The translations under genes and the position numbers were made by a program. A stretch of 64,000 nucleotides of DNA, taken from NCBI GenBank assembly GCA_028829895.1, contig CM054182.1, positions 17,132,001 to 17,196,000 on the forward strand, given 5' to 3'. Shown here piece by piece: positions 1 through 11,860 of the stretch. This stretch comes from Sinotaia quadrata. Its lineage: Eukaryota; Mollusca; Gastropoda; Architaenioglossa; Viviparidae. The notes under the pieces were generated by a model. It searched no databases and was not told where the DNA came from. It was given only the letters and a program-made list of their open reading frames with translations. How positions within the stretch are numbered: the stretch's first letter is position 1; every line of letters begins with the position of its first letter.

Positions 1-340
1 GATTTGCACGATTTCCTAATCTTGCAGCAAACAGAAAAATAATTACATAATTAAACTATGCCGCAATAAATTATTTTTCAACAATATTATTATCGTTAAA
101 GGGTTTCTTTTAAAATGCTGAATGACAATTATTAACATTAACAGCAATTTTTTTTGTGTTTTTAATCGTACACCTCGATTTCTTTGTTTAAATGCTGAAT
201 GACAGTTATTAGCTATAGATAATTATCAACTAGTTTGCTGTATTTATAATTCCACACATCTTGACATCTTGTAGTTGCATTCAGCTTTATTTTGCCAGTC
301 AGCAATGAATTTGCTTCAGATATAATGAATGCACTAGAAT
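1..340. other. AT-rich non-coding stretch
   Basis: I see nothing supportable here: no open frame, splice pair or tandem unit stands out. Confidence 0.5.
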
Positions 341-359
341 CAAAAGCTGCCAGCGCACG

Positions 360-625
360 GAGACGGACATACCGTAAACACGCTCGCGCGTTCACGCGCC
401 TCGTGTGCTCACCACTGGAAAGCCATTCCACGGCACGGTTCCCCGACGATGGAGACCAAAGAGTGAGGACAGACACCAGCCAATTAAAAGTTGGAGGACG
501 GATGGACAAACGACAACACGCTAGCGCGTTCACGCGCTTCGCGTGCTCACCACAGGCAAGCGAGACCACGACACGGTTCCCCGACGATGGAGGCGGCCAA
601 AGAGTGAGGACAGACACCAACAAAT
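360..625. repeat. Two-copy GC-rich tandem duplication, unit about 140 bp
   Basis: Two copies (about 378-480 and 518-622) share the blocks CGCGTTCACGCGC, ACGGTTCCCCGACGATGGAG and GTGAGGACAGACACCA. The copies are GC-rich in an AT-rich neighbourhood. Open frames on both strands follow from composition and duplication; no coding signal was recognised. Confidence 0.7.
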
Positions 626-639
626 TAAACAACAAGTAA

Positions 640-1300
640 AAACACGGAATATAACCGCCAGCTCTACAGTCACCACCAACTACAAACTACAGACAACATA
701 CTTCACTTCGCCAGATCGGAAGCTGATGGCGGTAAGACGCACAAAAGACGAAAATATTACACCGACTATTTAACTTTTCAACACTCTGCAAATCACGACT
801 CTACTAAAATATAATACACAAAAGAGCAGCGGAATTCATGGGCACCAAGCTTGGTGAGTCTCAAACTTGCTGGGCTGGTGCCAAACACAAACACCAGCAC
901 GCACAGGTGACTATGAAACGACCCTAAGAGAGGAAGAGGAAAAGGAAAACAAAGAAAAAAAGAAAAAAAAGATACCACACCCAATGCGCACGGCAACGGT
1001 CAGACATGGAGACACAACAACGCACGAACGCCACTCCACACCCTCCTTGAATACAAGAGATAGGAGGAAGGCCCCACAGGAATCTACCAACAACCGAAAA
1101 CATCGACAAGATGAAAAGTTCTAACGCAATCCCTGTGGGCGCATTGATATCGGAAATACATCAAAAGCTGCAAAAGGGAACTAACTAAGATATTTGACAC
1201 GGGTGTCCAATGACAGTTATGGTTCCTTCATACTTTTGAAGAAAATGCATAAATACGACTCACAGCCAAGATAATTTTGGCGCAGATGTGTGTAAATATA
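640..1300. other. Non-coding, with a purine-rich tract
   Basis: A low-complexity A/G tract lies at about 928-981. A good-looking plus donor (CTTG|GTGAGT) occurs at about 853, but no convincing exon precedes it. Nothing else is recognised. Confidence 0.4.
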
Positions 1301-1303
1301 AAT

Positions 1304-2527
1304 TGAGGGTGTGACGCCAACGTGACTTAATTAATGGTTATGATTATTAATTAATCGTCCATAACTAATTACAAGTGATGAAAATCTTAATTTATGTTAT
1401 TGACACCACTCGTCTCTCTCATGTGGCGGATATGCGGGTGCTGTAAATGTTTTCTCTCTTCCGCAACATTACTGAAAAACATTTACAGTCACATAATATT
1501 TCCAATGGTGGAAAACTTACAAAAGGAGAAGACAAATCCGTATTTAATCTATATTTAGTGAACCCCCATCCACCCACTTTCTTCTCCAACATATGTTTAT
1601 CAATATATGCAAGGTCAATAAATTTAACAATATATTTATAAAATCAATAATCAAATATACTTCAAATAAATAGAAGAAAAAAGTTTACTTGACATTAATA
1701 TTTCCACGAAATCTTGTTTGAATAATTTAAATATCTAGTGTATACATCAATGGAGTGCAGTGTATACCTTACACTTACACACTGAAGGAGACACCTCTCA
1801 TGTCTACCAAGATCGTAGCGGTCTATAATCAGTGAACAAAGAGATACAGATAGAACAAGGAAATGCTGCTTTTTCCCTGAAAAATATAATCAGGGAACAA
1901 ATGCTAAGTTTTCATTTTATTACCATTTAACTCCATTCTTTCTTACATTCAAGTCTCAATTAATAGTTTCCTGCAAAAGTATTTATTAGCCCGATACACA
2001 CATACAGCGTAATAGTTTTATGAACGGGTTCACTACAAACAATGTCAAGTGTTTAGCATACCACATATAAGCATCATAGTTCACAATTTGTAGAAATAAT
2101 AGTCTACTCACATAATATATCTCTATGTAAAATGCAAGTATAAAATATCAATAGCAAAAATGCATGAAATATTTCTAAGTCCATTCTTGCTCAAACAGTT
2201 AACTCACCTTTAAGCTAATGGCTGCCTTTATGACTCGACTTCTTGTCACACCAAATTCAAGTGATTAGACAATAGAATGTAAACTTTTGATCTCAGCCCA
2301 TTGGATGGTCTTGTTCTCGTAAATCTTAACCATTGGATAATTAAAAAAAACAACTACTCATTCAGTTGGAAATGGTTTGCATTGCATCAGCAATTTCTAG
2401 CCTATTCTAACTCAACTCCAACTATGACACTTACAAAATACCATCAAAAGAGTGTCCAAATCGTGTCACTTTGACAATTTATATAATAATTAATTCTAGA
2501 AACAGGGATAGGCAAATTTACTCCACC
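1304..2527 (-). mobile_element. DR1 dispersed element, near full-length copy
   Basis: This copy begins GTGTGACGCCAACG and ends at GGCAAATTTACTCCACC, the reverse complement of the ends seen at 39.8 kb and, for single ends, at 24.8, 46.0, 53.6 and 58.7 kb. It is about 1.2 kb with no long open frame, so it is presumably a non-autonomous transposable element. The two ends share only a weak inverted match (GTGTGRCG). Its class is not determined. Confidence 0.65.
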
Positions 2528-2952
2528 AAAGAGGAAAGACTAGAAGGACAGCTGCGCCTTTCCGTGCTTATTTCCCCTGTCACCATTCTCTCAGTAACAC
2601 ATATGTACCATCTTCTGTTCGAAGAGGTACAAGACCAAGGTTAGAAATGTACGCCCCAATATATCAAACATATGCTAGGTACATTTAACATGCATCTAAA
2701 TTTATAATCTAGTTCTAGCCCCCATTCCTTAGTGAATAAAATTTACAATAAAGATCGTTACTTACTAGACAGTTAATAAAATTAAAAGTCACTTGACATT
2801 AACTAAGGGAAAATTTAACAGTCTACAATCTTTTTACTAATATTATTTGGATCGATTGCTATATGTTATGAAATTCGATTAGTTTGAGAATTACAATTAT
2901 ACATTTATATCAGATTAAATGTTAAACTCATTATGCCATCATTGGAATTCTT
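2528..2952. other. Unassigned AT-rich flank
   Basis: This stretch lies between a DR1 copy and a candidate terminal exon. If that exon is real, this is its 3' UTR and flank on the minus strand. Confidence 0.3.
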
Positions 2953-3029
2953 TTATTGCATGTTTTCATAGCTGTGTTCATCAGGCAAGCCTATAACTTT
3001 CATCTTTGACTTGATGTAGTGCTCATCAA
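2953..3029 (-). CDS. Candidate terminal coding exon, unknown gene
   Basis: On the minus strand a strong acceptor (a pyrimidine-rich run ending TTTCCTGCAG) precedes two bases of a split codon and 24 codons ending in TAA. The reading begins DEHYIKSKMK and ends HSYENMQ. The stop overlaps a consensus AATAAA (in CAATAAAAG), so cleavage could follow closely. I do not recognise the family, and no upstream exon with the matching phase (one leading base) was found. The call rests on splice signal, open frame and natural-looking composition only. Chance is possible because the exon is short. Confidence 0.4.
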
Positions 3030-3393
3030 CTGCAGGAAAGTAAACTGGCAGAGGATAGGTGAGGTCAACTGATGTCGTGATTATCAGTAGTATCCAATAG
3101 GAAATGACTTTTTAGTTAGTTCTTCATTAGAGTTCGATAGATCTATTTATATAATCATGTTTTCTTTCATATTAGTATAATAGTCAGATGTTTTTCACTT
3201 CAAATGCATATCTGCTTCTACCAGGATAGTCAAAAATTAAAATTATATTTGCTTCATAATTAGAATTAATATTTGCTTAATTATGAATGGAAAGTGCAAC
3301 TAATTGTTATTTTAAAAAATCATTTTATTAATTTTTAAATCTTACTTCTAATTTGCTCACAGTCCAGAGTCCAGTTTTATACCTCAGAATGCA

Positions 3394-3815
3394 TGTACAT
3401 AAAACAGCTACATCACACAAGGTATTAATAACAGAATGCATTGTACATAAAACAGCTACATCACACAAGGTATTAATAACAGAATCATTGTACATAAACA
3501 GATACATCACACAAGGTATTAATAACAGAATGCATTGTACATAAACAGATACATCACACAAGGTATTAATAACAGAATGCATTGTACATAAAACAGCTAC
3601 ATCACACAAGGTATTAATAACAGAATGCATTGTACATAAAACAGCTACATCACACAAGGTATTAATAACAGAATGCATTGTACATAAAACAGCTACATCA
3701 CACAAGGTATTAATAACAGAATGCATTGTACATAAAACAGCTACATCACACAAGGTATTAATAACAGAATGCATTGTACATAAACAGATACATCACACAA
3801 AGCATTAATAACAAA
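3394..3815. repeat. 48-bp minisatellite
   Basis: About 8.5 copies of a unit containing GTACATAAAACAGCTACATC and ACAAGGTATTAATAACAG. Because 48 is a multiple of three, the minus strand stays open as repeats beginning MHSVINTLCDV, which is not evidence of a gene. A good minus donor (TTAGAA|GTAAGAT) flanks the array at about 3344. Confidence 0.9.
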
Positions 3816-4019
3816 ATGTTTACTGTATATAATATTACAGTTAATCGATTGTTACAAATCAAGAATAAGCACATTTGAGTTGCACAGTCAATTGCAATGG
3901 AAAGATTAAGAAAAAGATTCCTTTGTGCACGTTAAATATAAATTTGATATCATCACTATTATCAGCTATGCGAAGTATACTTTTATTTTCATTATTTTAG
4001 TATGACACATCCATTGTTA

Positions 4020-4615
4020 AGATAGTACTATCATTAATATCATAGCACCTTCATTATTAGGACAGTAATATCATTGTTAGGATAGGACTTTCATTGTTAA
4101 GACAGTACTTTCATTATTGGGACAGTAGGCACACTTTCATTATTAGGACAACACTTTCATTATTGGAGCTGTACGCCTACTTTCATTTTTAGAACTGTTG
4201 GCCTCTTTCATTATTGTGACAGTACTTTTATTATTGGGACAGTACTTTCATTATTGGGGCAGTAGTTTTATTATTGGGACAGTGCTTTTATTATTGGGAC
4301 TACTTTTATTCTTGGGGCAGTGCTTTTATTAATGGGACAGTACTTTCATTATTGGGGCAGTACTTTCATTATTGGGGCAGTACTTTTATTATTGGGACAG
4401 TGTTTTTATTATTGGGACAGTACTTTTATTATTGGGACAGTAGTTTCATTATTGGGGCAGTACTTTTATTATTGGGGCAGTGCTTTTATTATTGGGACAG
4501 TACTTTTATTATTGGGACAGTACTTTCATTATTGGGACAGTACTTTTATTATTGGGACAGTACATTCATTATTGGGACAATGGGTCTACTTCATTAAGAC
4601 AGTATTTTCAGTATT
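4020..4615. repeat. 21-bp minisatellite
   Basis: More than 20 tandem copies of a unit like TTATTATTGGGACAGTACTTT, degenerate on the left and regular on the right. Open frames here are repeat artefacts. Confidence 0.9.
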
Positions 4616-4694
4616 AGAATGACAAAGTGAAACAAGAAGTTCTCCGAATTAAACGAGTAGCTGCCTGCCTAACTTCAAACCAGAAGCCTGCCAT

Positions 4695-5050
4695 TTATTA
4701 TATTGCTTTCAAATTACCACGATCTTAGATGTACGCGTACATCCATTTTGCTTTCAAATTACCACGATCTTAGATGTACGCGTACATTCATATTGCATTC
4801 AAATTACCACGATCTTAGATGTTTAATACTGCCAAATTGTCTTCAATTTACCACGATCTTAAATGTACAGAATACCAAATTGTCTTCAATTTACCGCGAT
4901 CTTAAATGTACAGAATACCAAATTGTCTTCAATTTACCACGATCTTAGATATACGCGTACAGTCTTCCAATTACCACGATCTTATATGACCGTATACTGC
5001 TATACTGCCTTCAAATTACCACGATCTTATAAATATACGTACTACAGTTA
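4695..5050. repeat. Minisatellite of about 40-45 bp
   Basis: Eight or so copies around the core AATTACCACGATCTTAGATG, several followed by TACGCGTACA, which is itself nearly palindromic. Confidence 0.85.
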
Positions 5051-5324
5051 TATTTAGTAAGAACTGAAGTTTGATTCGTCGGCATGACGATATGAGATTC
5101 GGGACAGTTTTGACAAATCTGTTGAGGCCTGACTGCCAATTAGAGGCTTGCAGAAAGTTTCAGAAAAAATACTTTAAAAAAAAAAAACTGAAGCGTTTAA
5201 CAAAATTTTGAAAACATTCGCTAGAATATAAATTTCCAATTATTAATCTGTGCGCTTGTTTCAGACACTTTTGGTCAGACTAGCTGGTTGTCTGAAAACT
5301 GCTCAAGCAAGCAGCTGCCGCATT

Positions 5325-5445
5325 AAAAACAGATTCTTTTGTTTCAGTGACACATTGCAATGTTAAATTCACACTATTTTATTTCGGTGACATATTACCT
5401 GCAAAATTCACATTCTTTTGTTTCGGTGACGTATTACATGGATCT
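5325..5445. repeat. Short tandem repeat, about 55 bp, three copies
   Basis: Three copies of a unit with the core TTTTGTTTCGGTGACATATTAC followed by a segment containing AAATTCACA. Confidence 0.6.
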
Positions 5446-5544
5446 TATCTTGTTACACTTTTTAAAAAATCATGAGATATAGTGAATTCTAAGAAATTAA
5501 TAAATTCATCTTTTGCTTTAATTAAAAAATTCTTTCTGTATTAT

Positions 5545-5705
5545 TGTGCATCAAAGCCATAACAACTAGCTGTCGGATTAAATACTGTAAAAACATTATT
5601 GACCCTCAAAGCCCTAACAACTAACTGTCGGATTACACACTGTAAAAACATTATTGTGCCTCAAAGCCATAACAACTAGCTGTCGGATTAAATACTGTTA
5701 AAAAA
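5545..5705. repeat. Tandem repeat of about 55 bp, three copies
   Basis: Three copies of a unit containing AAAGCCATAACAACTAGCTG, then TCGGATTAAATACTGTAAAA. Confidence 0.75.
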
Positions 5706-5935
5706 AATTATGGTTTCAAGCATTCCCCAAATAACGAGAAATAGCCGAAGGATGTTGTGGGTCTGATTCTACATGGGGTTTGGAACCCAGGCCATTCCGT
5801 ACAGAAGGGTGTTACCAGCGCCAGGTAAGTTTTGTCGATTGTGCTTTTCCATCTGAACCGGAACGACTTTGTCAGAGTAGTCGAACCTTGCACCCACTTC
5901 AGGGTGTGGGTGGTGCCTCAGAGAAAAATCCTAAA
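5706..5935 (-). mobile_element. Possible tRNA-derived SINE
   Basis: Read on the minus strand, a block has an A-box-like TGGCGCTGGTAACACC and, about 35 bases later, a B-box-like GGTTCCAAACCCC. This is the layout of a tRNA-derived RNA polymerase III promoter. The island is less AT-rich than its flanks and is not tandemly repeated. A plus-strand donor-like CCAG|GTAAGT also lies inside, so an exon is the alternative. Confidence 0.35.
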
Positions 5936-5939
5936 TAAC

Positions 5940-6165
5940 AGAAATCAATATTTTATAGACACATTATTTTTAATTTATTTGTTTTGTTACATTACCTATG
6001 TATAAATAAAATATTTTTGTTAAAATATATTTATTTTTAATTTATTTGTTTGTTACATTAGAAATGAATTACTATATAAATAAAATAAAGCTTGCATTTT
6101 AAAGAAAATAATTATTTTTAATTTATTGGTTTTGTTACATTAGAAATCATCATTGCAGAAGGAAA
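5940..6165. repeat. AT-rich tandem repeat, about 75-90 bp
   Basis: Three degenerate copies of a unit containing TTTTTAATTTATTTG and GTTACATTA. Confidence 0.55.
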
Positions 6166-6259
6166 TGACTTGGAAGGTAGACAACTTAATTCTAAAACCT
6201 TCAAAGATTAAGCTCCCTTTGGCCTTCATTCAGTAAGGCACTACATGCATTTTATTTAA

Positions 6260-6445
6260 CTGTAAGTATATTTTAGCATCACCAATGTCTCCTTTATATT
6301 TGAATGATTTTAAAGTATTGTATCACCAATCTCTCTTTTATATTTAAATGTTTTTTAAATATTGTATCACCAATGTCTCTTTTATATTTAAATGTTTTTT
6401 AAAGTATCATGCCACCAATGTCTCCATTATAGTTAAAATTCTGGA
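6260..6445. repeat. Tandem repeat of about 50 bp
   Basis: Three to four copies around the core CACCAATGTCTCTTTTATATT. Confidence 0.65.
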
Positions 6446-6534
6446 GAGTTTAGTGTCACAAAGTCCTTTTTCACTTTGTATGGATAGTTAGGTATGACTT
6501 GTCTCCATCACACTTTTAATTTACCTGTATGTTT

Positions 6535-7135
6535 TAATATCAATTATAACTCCATCTTATTTTGAATGTGTCTCTATGGTTTAGTGTCCATTGTATCTCC
6601 ATCTTATTTTGAATGTGTCTGTATGTTTTAGTGTTAATTACACTCCATCTTATTTTGAATGTCTGTATGTTTTGTGTCAAATTATATCTCCATCGTATTT
6701 TTAATGTATCTGTATGCTATGTTGTGTTAATTATACCATCATCTTATTTTGAATGAGTCTGTATAGTTTAGTAACAGTCGTGTCTCCATCATATTTGAAT
6801 ATGTATAGTGTTGTATTACTCGTGTCCATCATATTTGAATATGTCTGTATAGTTTAGTATCACTCGTGTCTCCATCATATTTGAATATGTCTGTATAGTT
6901 TAGTATCACTCGTGTCTCCATCATGTTTTAATATGTCTGTATAGTTTAGAATCACTTGTGTCTCCATCATATTTGAATATGTCTGTATAGTGTTGTATCA
7001 CTCGTGTCTCCATCATATTTGAATGTCTGTATAGTTTAGTATCACTTGTGGGTCTCCATCATATTGAATATGTCTGTATAGTGTTGTATCATTCATGTCT
7101 CCATCATATTTTGAATGTGTCTGCAGCCTTGTCCC
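6535..7135. repeat. Minisatellite of about 45-50 bp
   Basis: About a dozen copies. The left part carries TCCATCTTATTTTGAATGTG and the right part TCCATCATATTTGAATATG, TCTGTATAGTTTAGTATCAC. This looks like two sub-families of one array. Confidence 0.85.
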
Positions 7136-7189
7136 CATTTTCATATTGTGGTTATGTTCGATCACTCGTATTAGTTTCTGAGATATAAC

Positions 7190-7380
7190 TACCTACTTTC
7201 TGCAACATGTTTTTAGTTTTGAGACCTGACTACATGCTTTCTGCAACACTAGGTTAATTTTTGAGACGTGACTACCTAATTTCTGCAACACGTTTTAATT
7301 TTTGAGACGTGACTAAATGCTTTCTGCAACACTGGTGTTAATTTCTGAGACGTGACTACATAATTTCTGCAACAAATGCT
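7190..7380. repeat. Tandem repeat of about 55-60 bp
   Basis: Three to four copies of a unit containing GAGACGTGACTAC and TTTCTGCAACA. Confidence 0.65.
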
Positions 7381-7439
7381 ATTTACACAAAGGTATTATC
7401 GCACTGGACTGACAACTACATCTAGAATCAAAAAGCCTA

Positions 7440-8300
7440 GGTGCACTTGACCTACTTTGATCTCGATTAGTTTCAAAATAGATCTGAAGCATTAATTGCT
7501 TTTCAAATACCTTAATTTGAATTGAGTTGATTTATTTATCTCTAGAACAAATATATCTGGCTTAATTTATCAAATTTTTTTTCATACATATTTTACAACA
7601 ATGTCTTGAATTATCAATATCTAGAACGAACATGGTTCATTTATTTACATAATTTATTATTTCAATCCCCCACTTGTCTCTTTTCCATGTTTAGGACGAC
7701 CACTATATTCACAGCATTTCTGAAATACTGACTTGATTTCCAATAGGTCTATATTTATCCAATAATGCCTTCCTTTTTGTTTGTTTAGTGCTTTATGAAT
7801 GGATTTGATAAATCCTAGAACAAACTATGCTTCATTTGTCTTTAGAAGAAGCTAAGCTTTTTTATTCGTCCCTTGAACAACCATGCTTCATTCGTCCTTA
7901 GAACATACTAATCTTGATTCGTCAAGGTAGGTTTGGTAAGTACTTTTCCCTAAGACCATACGATCAGTGCTTAGAACAAATAGCCTTGGATTCACTAGCT
8001 GAACCTACTTCTATCAATGACTTGATTAACCGATATCTGGAATATAAATCTGTGACGCAACCGTCTATCCGTGACTCGACTCAACAATGTATGGAACAAA
8101 TAAAGCTTTCTCTCTCTCTCAAACACCACAGCGACTTGACTCACCAATGTCCGAGCAATATTAGCGATCTGGCTTTGCACATCCATCTTCCAGTTCTGTA
8201 AGACAAGAATAGTGCCAGAATAATGGTAGAATAGTGTCTCCTGTAGAAAGCAGCGTCACCACTGTAACGTGTACGAGAGACAACTCTAGCAAAATATTAT
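7440..8300. repeat. Decayed tandem repeats
   Basis: Recurring blocks of the type TAGAACAAAT separated by 35-50 bases suggest an old, strongly diverged array. One plus frame is open for 95 codons (7914-8201), but it follows the decayed repeat and was not accepted as a gene. Confidence 0.4.
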
Positions 8301-8320
8301 TATTGCTTTATTTCAGAAGC

Positions 8321-8365
8321 ATGATGATGATGATGATGATGATTACGACGATAATGATGATGCGG
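8321..8365. repeat. (GAT)n microsatellite
   Basis: An interrupted run of ATG/GAT trinucleotides. A second, shorter GAT/GAC run follows at about 8518-8545. Confidence 0.8.
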
Positions 8366-8369
8366 GGGA

Positions 8370-8510
8370 ATAATTCATCTTAGCTGGAAGGTCACTTGAA
8401 ACTGCCAGGAAAACGCAGAACTGCCAAATGCTAAGAACAGCCTACCGTCGAGATGCTAACTTTGGATCTCCCAGAATCCTGGTAGGATTTCAAGCCCATG
8501 GTTCATAACA
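8370..8510. other. GC-richer island between GAT microsatellites
   Basis: About 140 bases of unique, less AT-rich sequence sit between two GAT-type microsatellites, an arrangement often seen at the tail of a retroelement. The plus strand has a short protein-like frame ending at 8507, but no splice pair is convincing. No family is recognised. Confidence 0.25.
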
Positions 8511-8599
8511 AACTAAAATAATGATGATGACGACGACGATGATATGCAGTTCGTCGATTTTATCTTTAAACATCTAATCTATTTATGACTTCTTATGGC

Positions 8600-9025
8600 A
8601 AGTGATCATAAGTTATAAAGAATATTTAACAAATGAAAGTCATTCATAAAATGAATCATAAGTCATAATGAAAGACATTCATATTGACACCTGTTATAAA
8701 GAAAGACAATCACAACGAAAAGTGTCATAAAGAAAGGCATTCATAATGAAACTTAAGTCATTATGAAAGACGTTCATACTGAAACAAGTAATAATGAAAG
8801 ACATTCATAATTAAACAAATCATAATGAGGAGACATTCACAACGAAACGTGTCATAAAGAAAGACATTCGTAATGAAACATAAGTCATAATGAAAGATAT
8901 ATGAAATCCGTCATAATCAAAAGCATTCATAATGATACCTGTCATAATGAAACCCGCTATAATGAAAGCCTTTCATAATAAAGCCAGTCATAATGAAACA
9001 TAAGTCATAATGGAAGGGTAAAGCT
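8600..9025. repeat. Minisatellite of about 25-35 bp
   Basis: Many degenerate copies of a unit like GTCATAATGAAAGACATTC. Confidence 0.8.
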
Positions 9026-9029
9026 TATA

Positions 9030-9315
9030 TTAATATAACGCAAGAATACATAACATATGTTTACATAGCCAACGCTCATGATAAAAGTAGGGTGGGGGTG
9101 GAATGAGAGAAAAAATCGATTACAAAACCATCATTAATAATTTAATAAAACAAGAACAAGACGACAAAACTCTTAGCCTTTGCTCTTCACAAAGCTGTTT
9201 TGAGAGCACTCTTCAAAGTACTAATCATCTCTTTTCTTCTCAACTTCAGCTGAAGTTCATTCTAGGTGGATGAGCCTTGGAATGCAAAATAATGAGAGCC
9301 GTGACATTTAGCACT
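9030..9315. other. Unique spacer with a 16-bp palindrome
   Basis: No gene is seen. The perfect palindrome AACTTCAGCTGAAGTT lies at about 9242-9257. Confidence 0.4.
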
Positions 9316-9319
9316 GAAC

Positions 9320-9650
9320 TTTGATTAATAATGTAACCATAGCACTTAGTACTTGGGAATAATGTTTAACATTGTACTTAACACTGAACTTGGGAATAAT
9401 AAATATAATGTAACCATAGCACTTAGCACTGGACTTGGAATAATAATGTTAACCATAACCCTTAGCACTGGACATGGAATAATAATTAATGTTAACCATA
9501 GCCCTTAGTACTGGACTTGGGAATAATAATGTTAACCATAGCCCTTAGCACTGGACTTGGGAATAATAATGTTAACCATAGCACTTAGCAATAGACTTGA
9601 GAATAATAATGTTAACCATGACACTTAGCACTGGACTTGGTGATAAGGTG
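9320..9650. repeat. Minisatellite of about 40-45 bp
   Basis: About eight copies of a unit made of TTAACCATAGCACTTAGCAC and TGGACTTGGGAATAATAATG. Confidence 0.9.
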
Positions 9651-9746
9651 ATAAGTTATACGTCCAGCAGGAATATGAATATGTGTAAACTTATACAGGT
9701 ATTTCAGACCAGAGAGGTAACCTGTCATATCAAGTAAAGATGTGCT

Positions 9747-9756
<10 letters not shown>

Positions 9757-9803
<47 letters not shown>
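9757..9803. repeat. (TG)n microsatellite
   Basis: A nearly uninterrupted TG run of about 23 units. Confidence 0.95.
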
Positions 9804-9804
<1 letters not shown>

Positions 9805-9915
9805 TGTGCTGTAGAAATGTGTATATGCACATTAGTTTAATTCTCAATACACGTGTTTATCATTATGAACAATTGATTTTTCTCTATCTCCACCCCCACT
9901 CCTTCTCTCTTGTAG

Positions 9916-10097
9916 GACTACCTACTTCGAACGGTTCTCTTTTTTCCATATTCCATTCCTTGGGAAGCAGCCATTCCTCCGGTAACGCCTCGCCCTTGTT
10001 GACGGCCATCAGGGGAGGCGACCCTATAGTGCTCGCGCTGGATGATTCGTGTCCTGAGCTCAATGGGCGGTTGTTAGCCATTACTTATGACCTTTAG
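9916..10097 (+). CDS. Candidate exon, strand and frame unresolved
   Basis: A long pyrimidine tract ending TCTCTCTTGTAG is one of the best plus-strand acceptors in the window. Three readings compete. (a) Two split bases then 59 codons ending TAG at 10097, with GGDPIVLALDDSCPELNGR near the end. (b) A 22-codon exon 9916-9981 starting DYLLRTVLFF and closing at CCTCCG|GTAACG; it ends in phase 0 and matches the candidate exon at 10625. (c) A minus-strand first exon, ATG at 10081, opening MANNRPLSSGHESSS, with an in-frame TAA two codons upstream and a donor GAA|GTAGGT. The island is clearly less AT-rich than its flanks. No family is recognised. Confidence 0.35.
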
Positions 10098-10099
10098 TT

Positions 10100-10620
10100 T
10101 TAACAAAAACATAATATTATTCATGGACAAAACTAATATTGAGTAGAAACTATTTTGATTAAGGCGTTTCTAACTAGTGAGAATTGTTACGCAAAGAACA
10201 TTTTGACCTCTGACATTTCGAAGAAGCAGCAGTCGGCAATGCTGAGAGGAACAACACTTGAAGCATGTCTGGTAACTAATCAGCCTTTCGTACTCGTTTG
10301 ACCTACGGGACATTATTAAAGTTGTCTCGTACTAAATGGGCGTGCTTCTGCAATAAAGAGAATTTTGCGAGTGCTAAGACGACACTGAATGTAATGATAC
10401 ATGGAAAAGGTGTTTGTGGCCTTTGTTTATGAAATGATGCACCTGTACAATTTTCTGTTGGCAAAGGTAGACTCTCTCAAGACAGAAAATGATAACTTTT
10501 ATTTATCGTGGAAAAAAAGAAAAAAAAAAAGAAAGTAAGGAACTTAGATTTCTAAGGAATGGTTTCGCTGCAGTTTGTGAGCTCATAGTTTTGGCTACCA
10601 TAAGACAATTTTAAACATTT
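10100..10620. other. Unique sequence, probably intronic
   Basis: No gene or repeat is recognised. An A-rich run lies near 10510-10535. If the neighbouring plus-strand exons are real, this is an intron. Confidence 0.3.
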
Positions 10621-10624
10621 GCAG

Positions 10625-10701
10625 ACTACCGTCACTGACTACAAGACTGACTATCGGAATAACTACGTCACTGCTGTCGTTGACCTTTCAAGCAAGCGTG
10701 G
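10625..10701 (+). CDS. Candidate internal exon, unknown gene
   Basis: The acceptor ATTTGCAG and donor CGTGG|GTGAGTG bound 77 bases that encode 25 codons plus two bases. The reading begins TTVTDYKTDYRNNYV and ends DLSSKR. Entry is phase 0 and exit leaves two bases of a codon. The next candidate exon on this strand, at 13287, needs exactly one leading base, so the phases agree and the joint codon is GGA. The family is not recognised. The evidence is paired splice sites, a full-length open frame and phase agreement with a neighbour. Confidence 0.45.
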
Positions 10702-10829
10702 GTGAGTGTTTGTGAGTGTGCACATGCGTGGTTACTTTTTTAAATTAAGAAAAGGTTTTAAATCCATATTCACGATTGCCTCACCTTTTCTATAATTATT
10801 TGTTTTAAAAAGAACGGACAACAAGGCAT

Positions 10830-11200
10830 AGTAAATGCAAAGACAAATCATACTAACTGCAAAGGCGACAATGCATAGTAAATGCAAAGACAACAAATCA
10901 TACTAATTGCAAAGACAATGCATACTAAATGCAAAGATAACAAATCATACTAAATGCAAAGACAACAATGCATACTTAATGCAAAGACAACAAATCATAC
11001 TAATTGCAAAGACAATAAATCATACTAAATGCAAAGACAACAAATCATACTAATTGCAAAGACAATAAATCATACTAAATGCAAAGACAACAAATCATAC
11101 TAATCGCAAAGACAACAATGTATACTAAATGCAAAGACAACAAATCATACTAAATGCAAAGACAAAAAGGCATAGTAAATGGAAAGACAATAAACTCATC
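10830..11200. repeat. Minisatellite of about 25-27 bp
   Basis: About 13 copies of a unit like CATACTAAATGCAAAGACAA. Confidence 0.9.
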
Positions 11201-11570
11201 GCTGAAATATGGCAGTAAGGAACTAAACTAGAAACAAAACTTTAAAATAGAGAATAGTTTTATTAGAAAGGGTGAGGGGATATACCACACTGAGCGGCCA
11301 TTACAGTATTACACAATTCGTTGCTTCGCAATTAAAAATAATACCAGTTTCTTTATAAGTGAAACAAACAACGCAACTGAGAAAATGTTTAGCATTGGTC
11401 CTTTCTGTGTATCCTTTACACAAAGCATTGCTTTGAAACAAGAAATTCACCAATTTATTTGTTTAAGAGAAACGAACAAAACAAGAAAATTTCTTGGAGA
11501 CCTAAGCTGTTTATTTTCTATTTTATTTATTTTGGTTGATTAAAGCACTAAATCTATATGAATGAGGTTC
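11200..11570. other. Unassigned AT-rich sequence
   Basis: No gene or clear repeat is seen between two arrays. Confidence 0.3.
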
Positions 11571-11574
11571 TCTA

Positions 11575-11860
11575 GCTGACTGAATATTATGCACTCACTG
11601 AGTAAAATGAAAGTTCTTCAGATGAGAGAAAATGCTGCACTCACTTTTATGATTAAAGTTCTTCAGATGAGATAAATTACTGCACTGACTGTGGATGAGT
11701 AAAGTTCTCCAGGTGAGAGATAATACTGCAAATCAGTGTCTGTGGATGAAGTTCTCCCGTTTGAGGGGAAAAATGCTTAATGTCTATGACTGAAGTCCTG
11801 CAACTGAAGGGAAAGCACTCTTTGTCTGTAAGTGAAGTTGTTTTCAGACAAGAAACAAAT
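11575..11860. repeat. Tandem repeat of about 55-65 bp
   Basis: Four to five degenerate copies around AAAGTTCTTCAGATGAGA. One copy reads CTCCAG|GTGAGAG, a consensus plus-strand donor. Confidence 0.65.

Noticed and set aside
292..639. Overlapping frames on both strands in the GC-rich duplication
   Set aside because: Low stop density comes from composition; no start, splice or family evidence.
835..858. ATG with EcoRI- and HindIII-like sites and a donor, possible vector sequence or first exon
   Set aside because: Six-base sites occur by chance; the flanks are ordinary AT-rich genomic sequence and no downstream exon was found.
3328..3774. 148-codon minus frame of 16-residue repeats
   Set aside because: The frame is open only because a 48-bp minisatellite has a period divisible by three. 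The units vary as non-coding repeats do and extend beyond the frame.
7914..8201. 95-codon plus frame
   Set aside because: It follows decayed units (TAGAACAAAT) and has no convincing splice signals.
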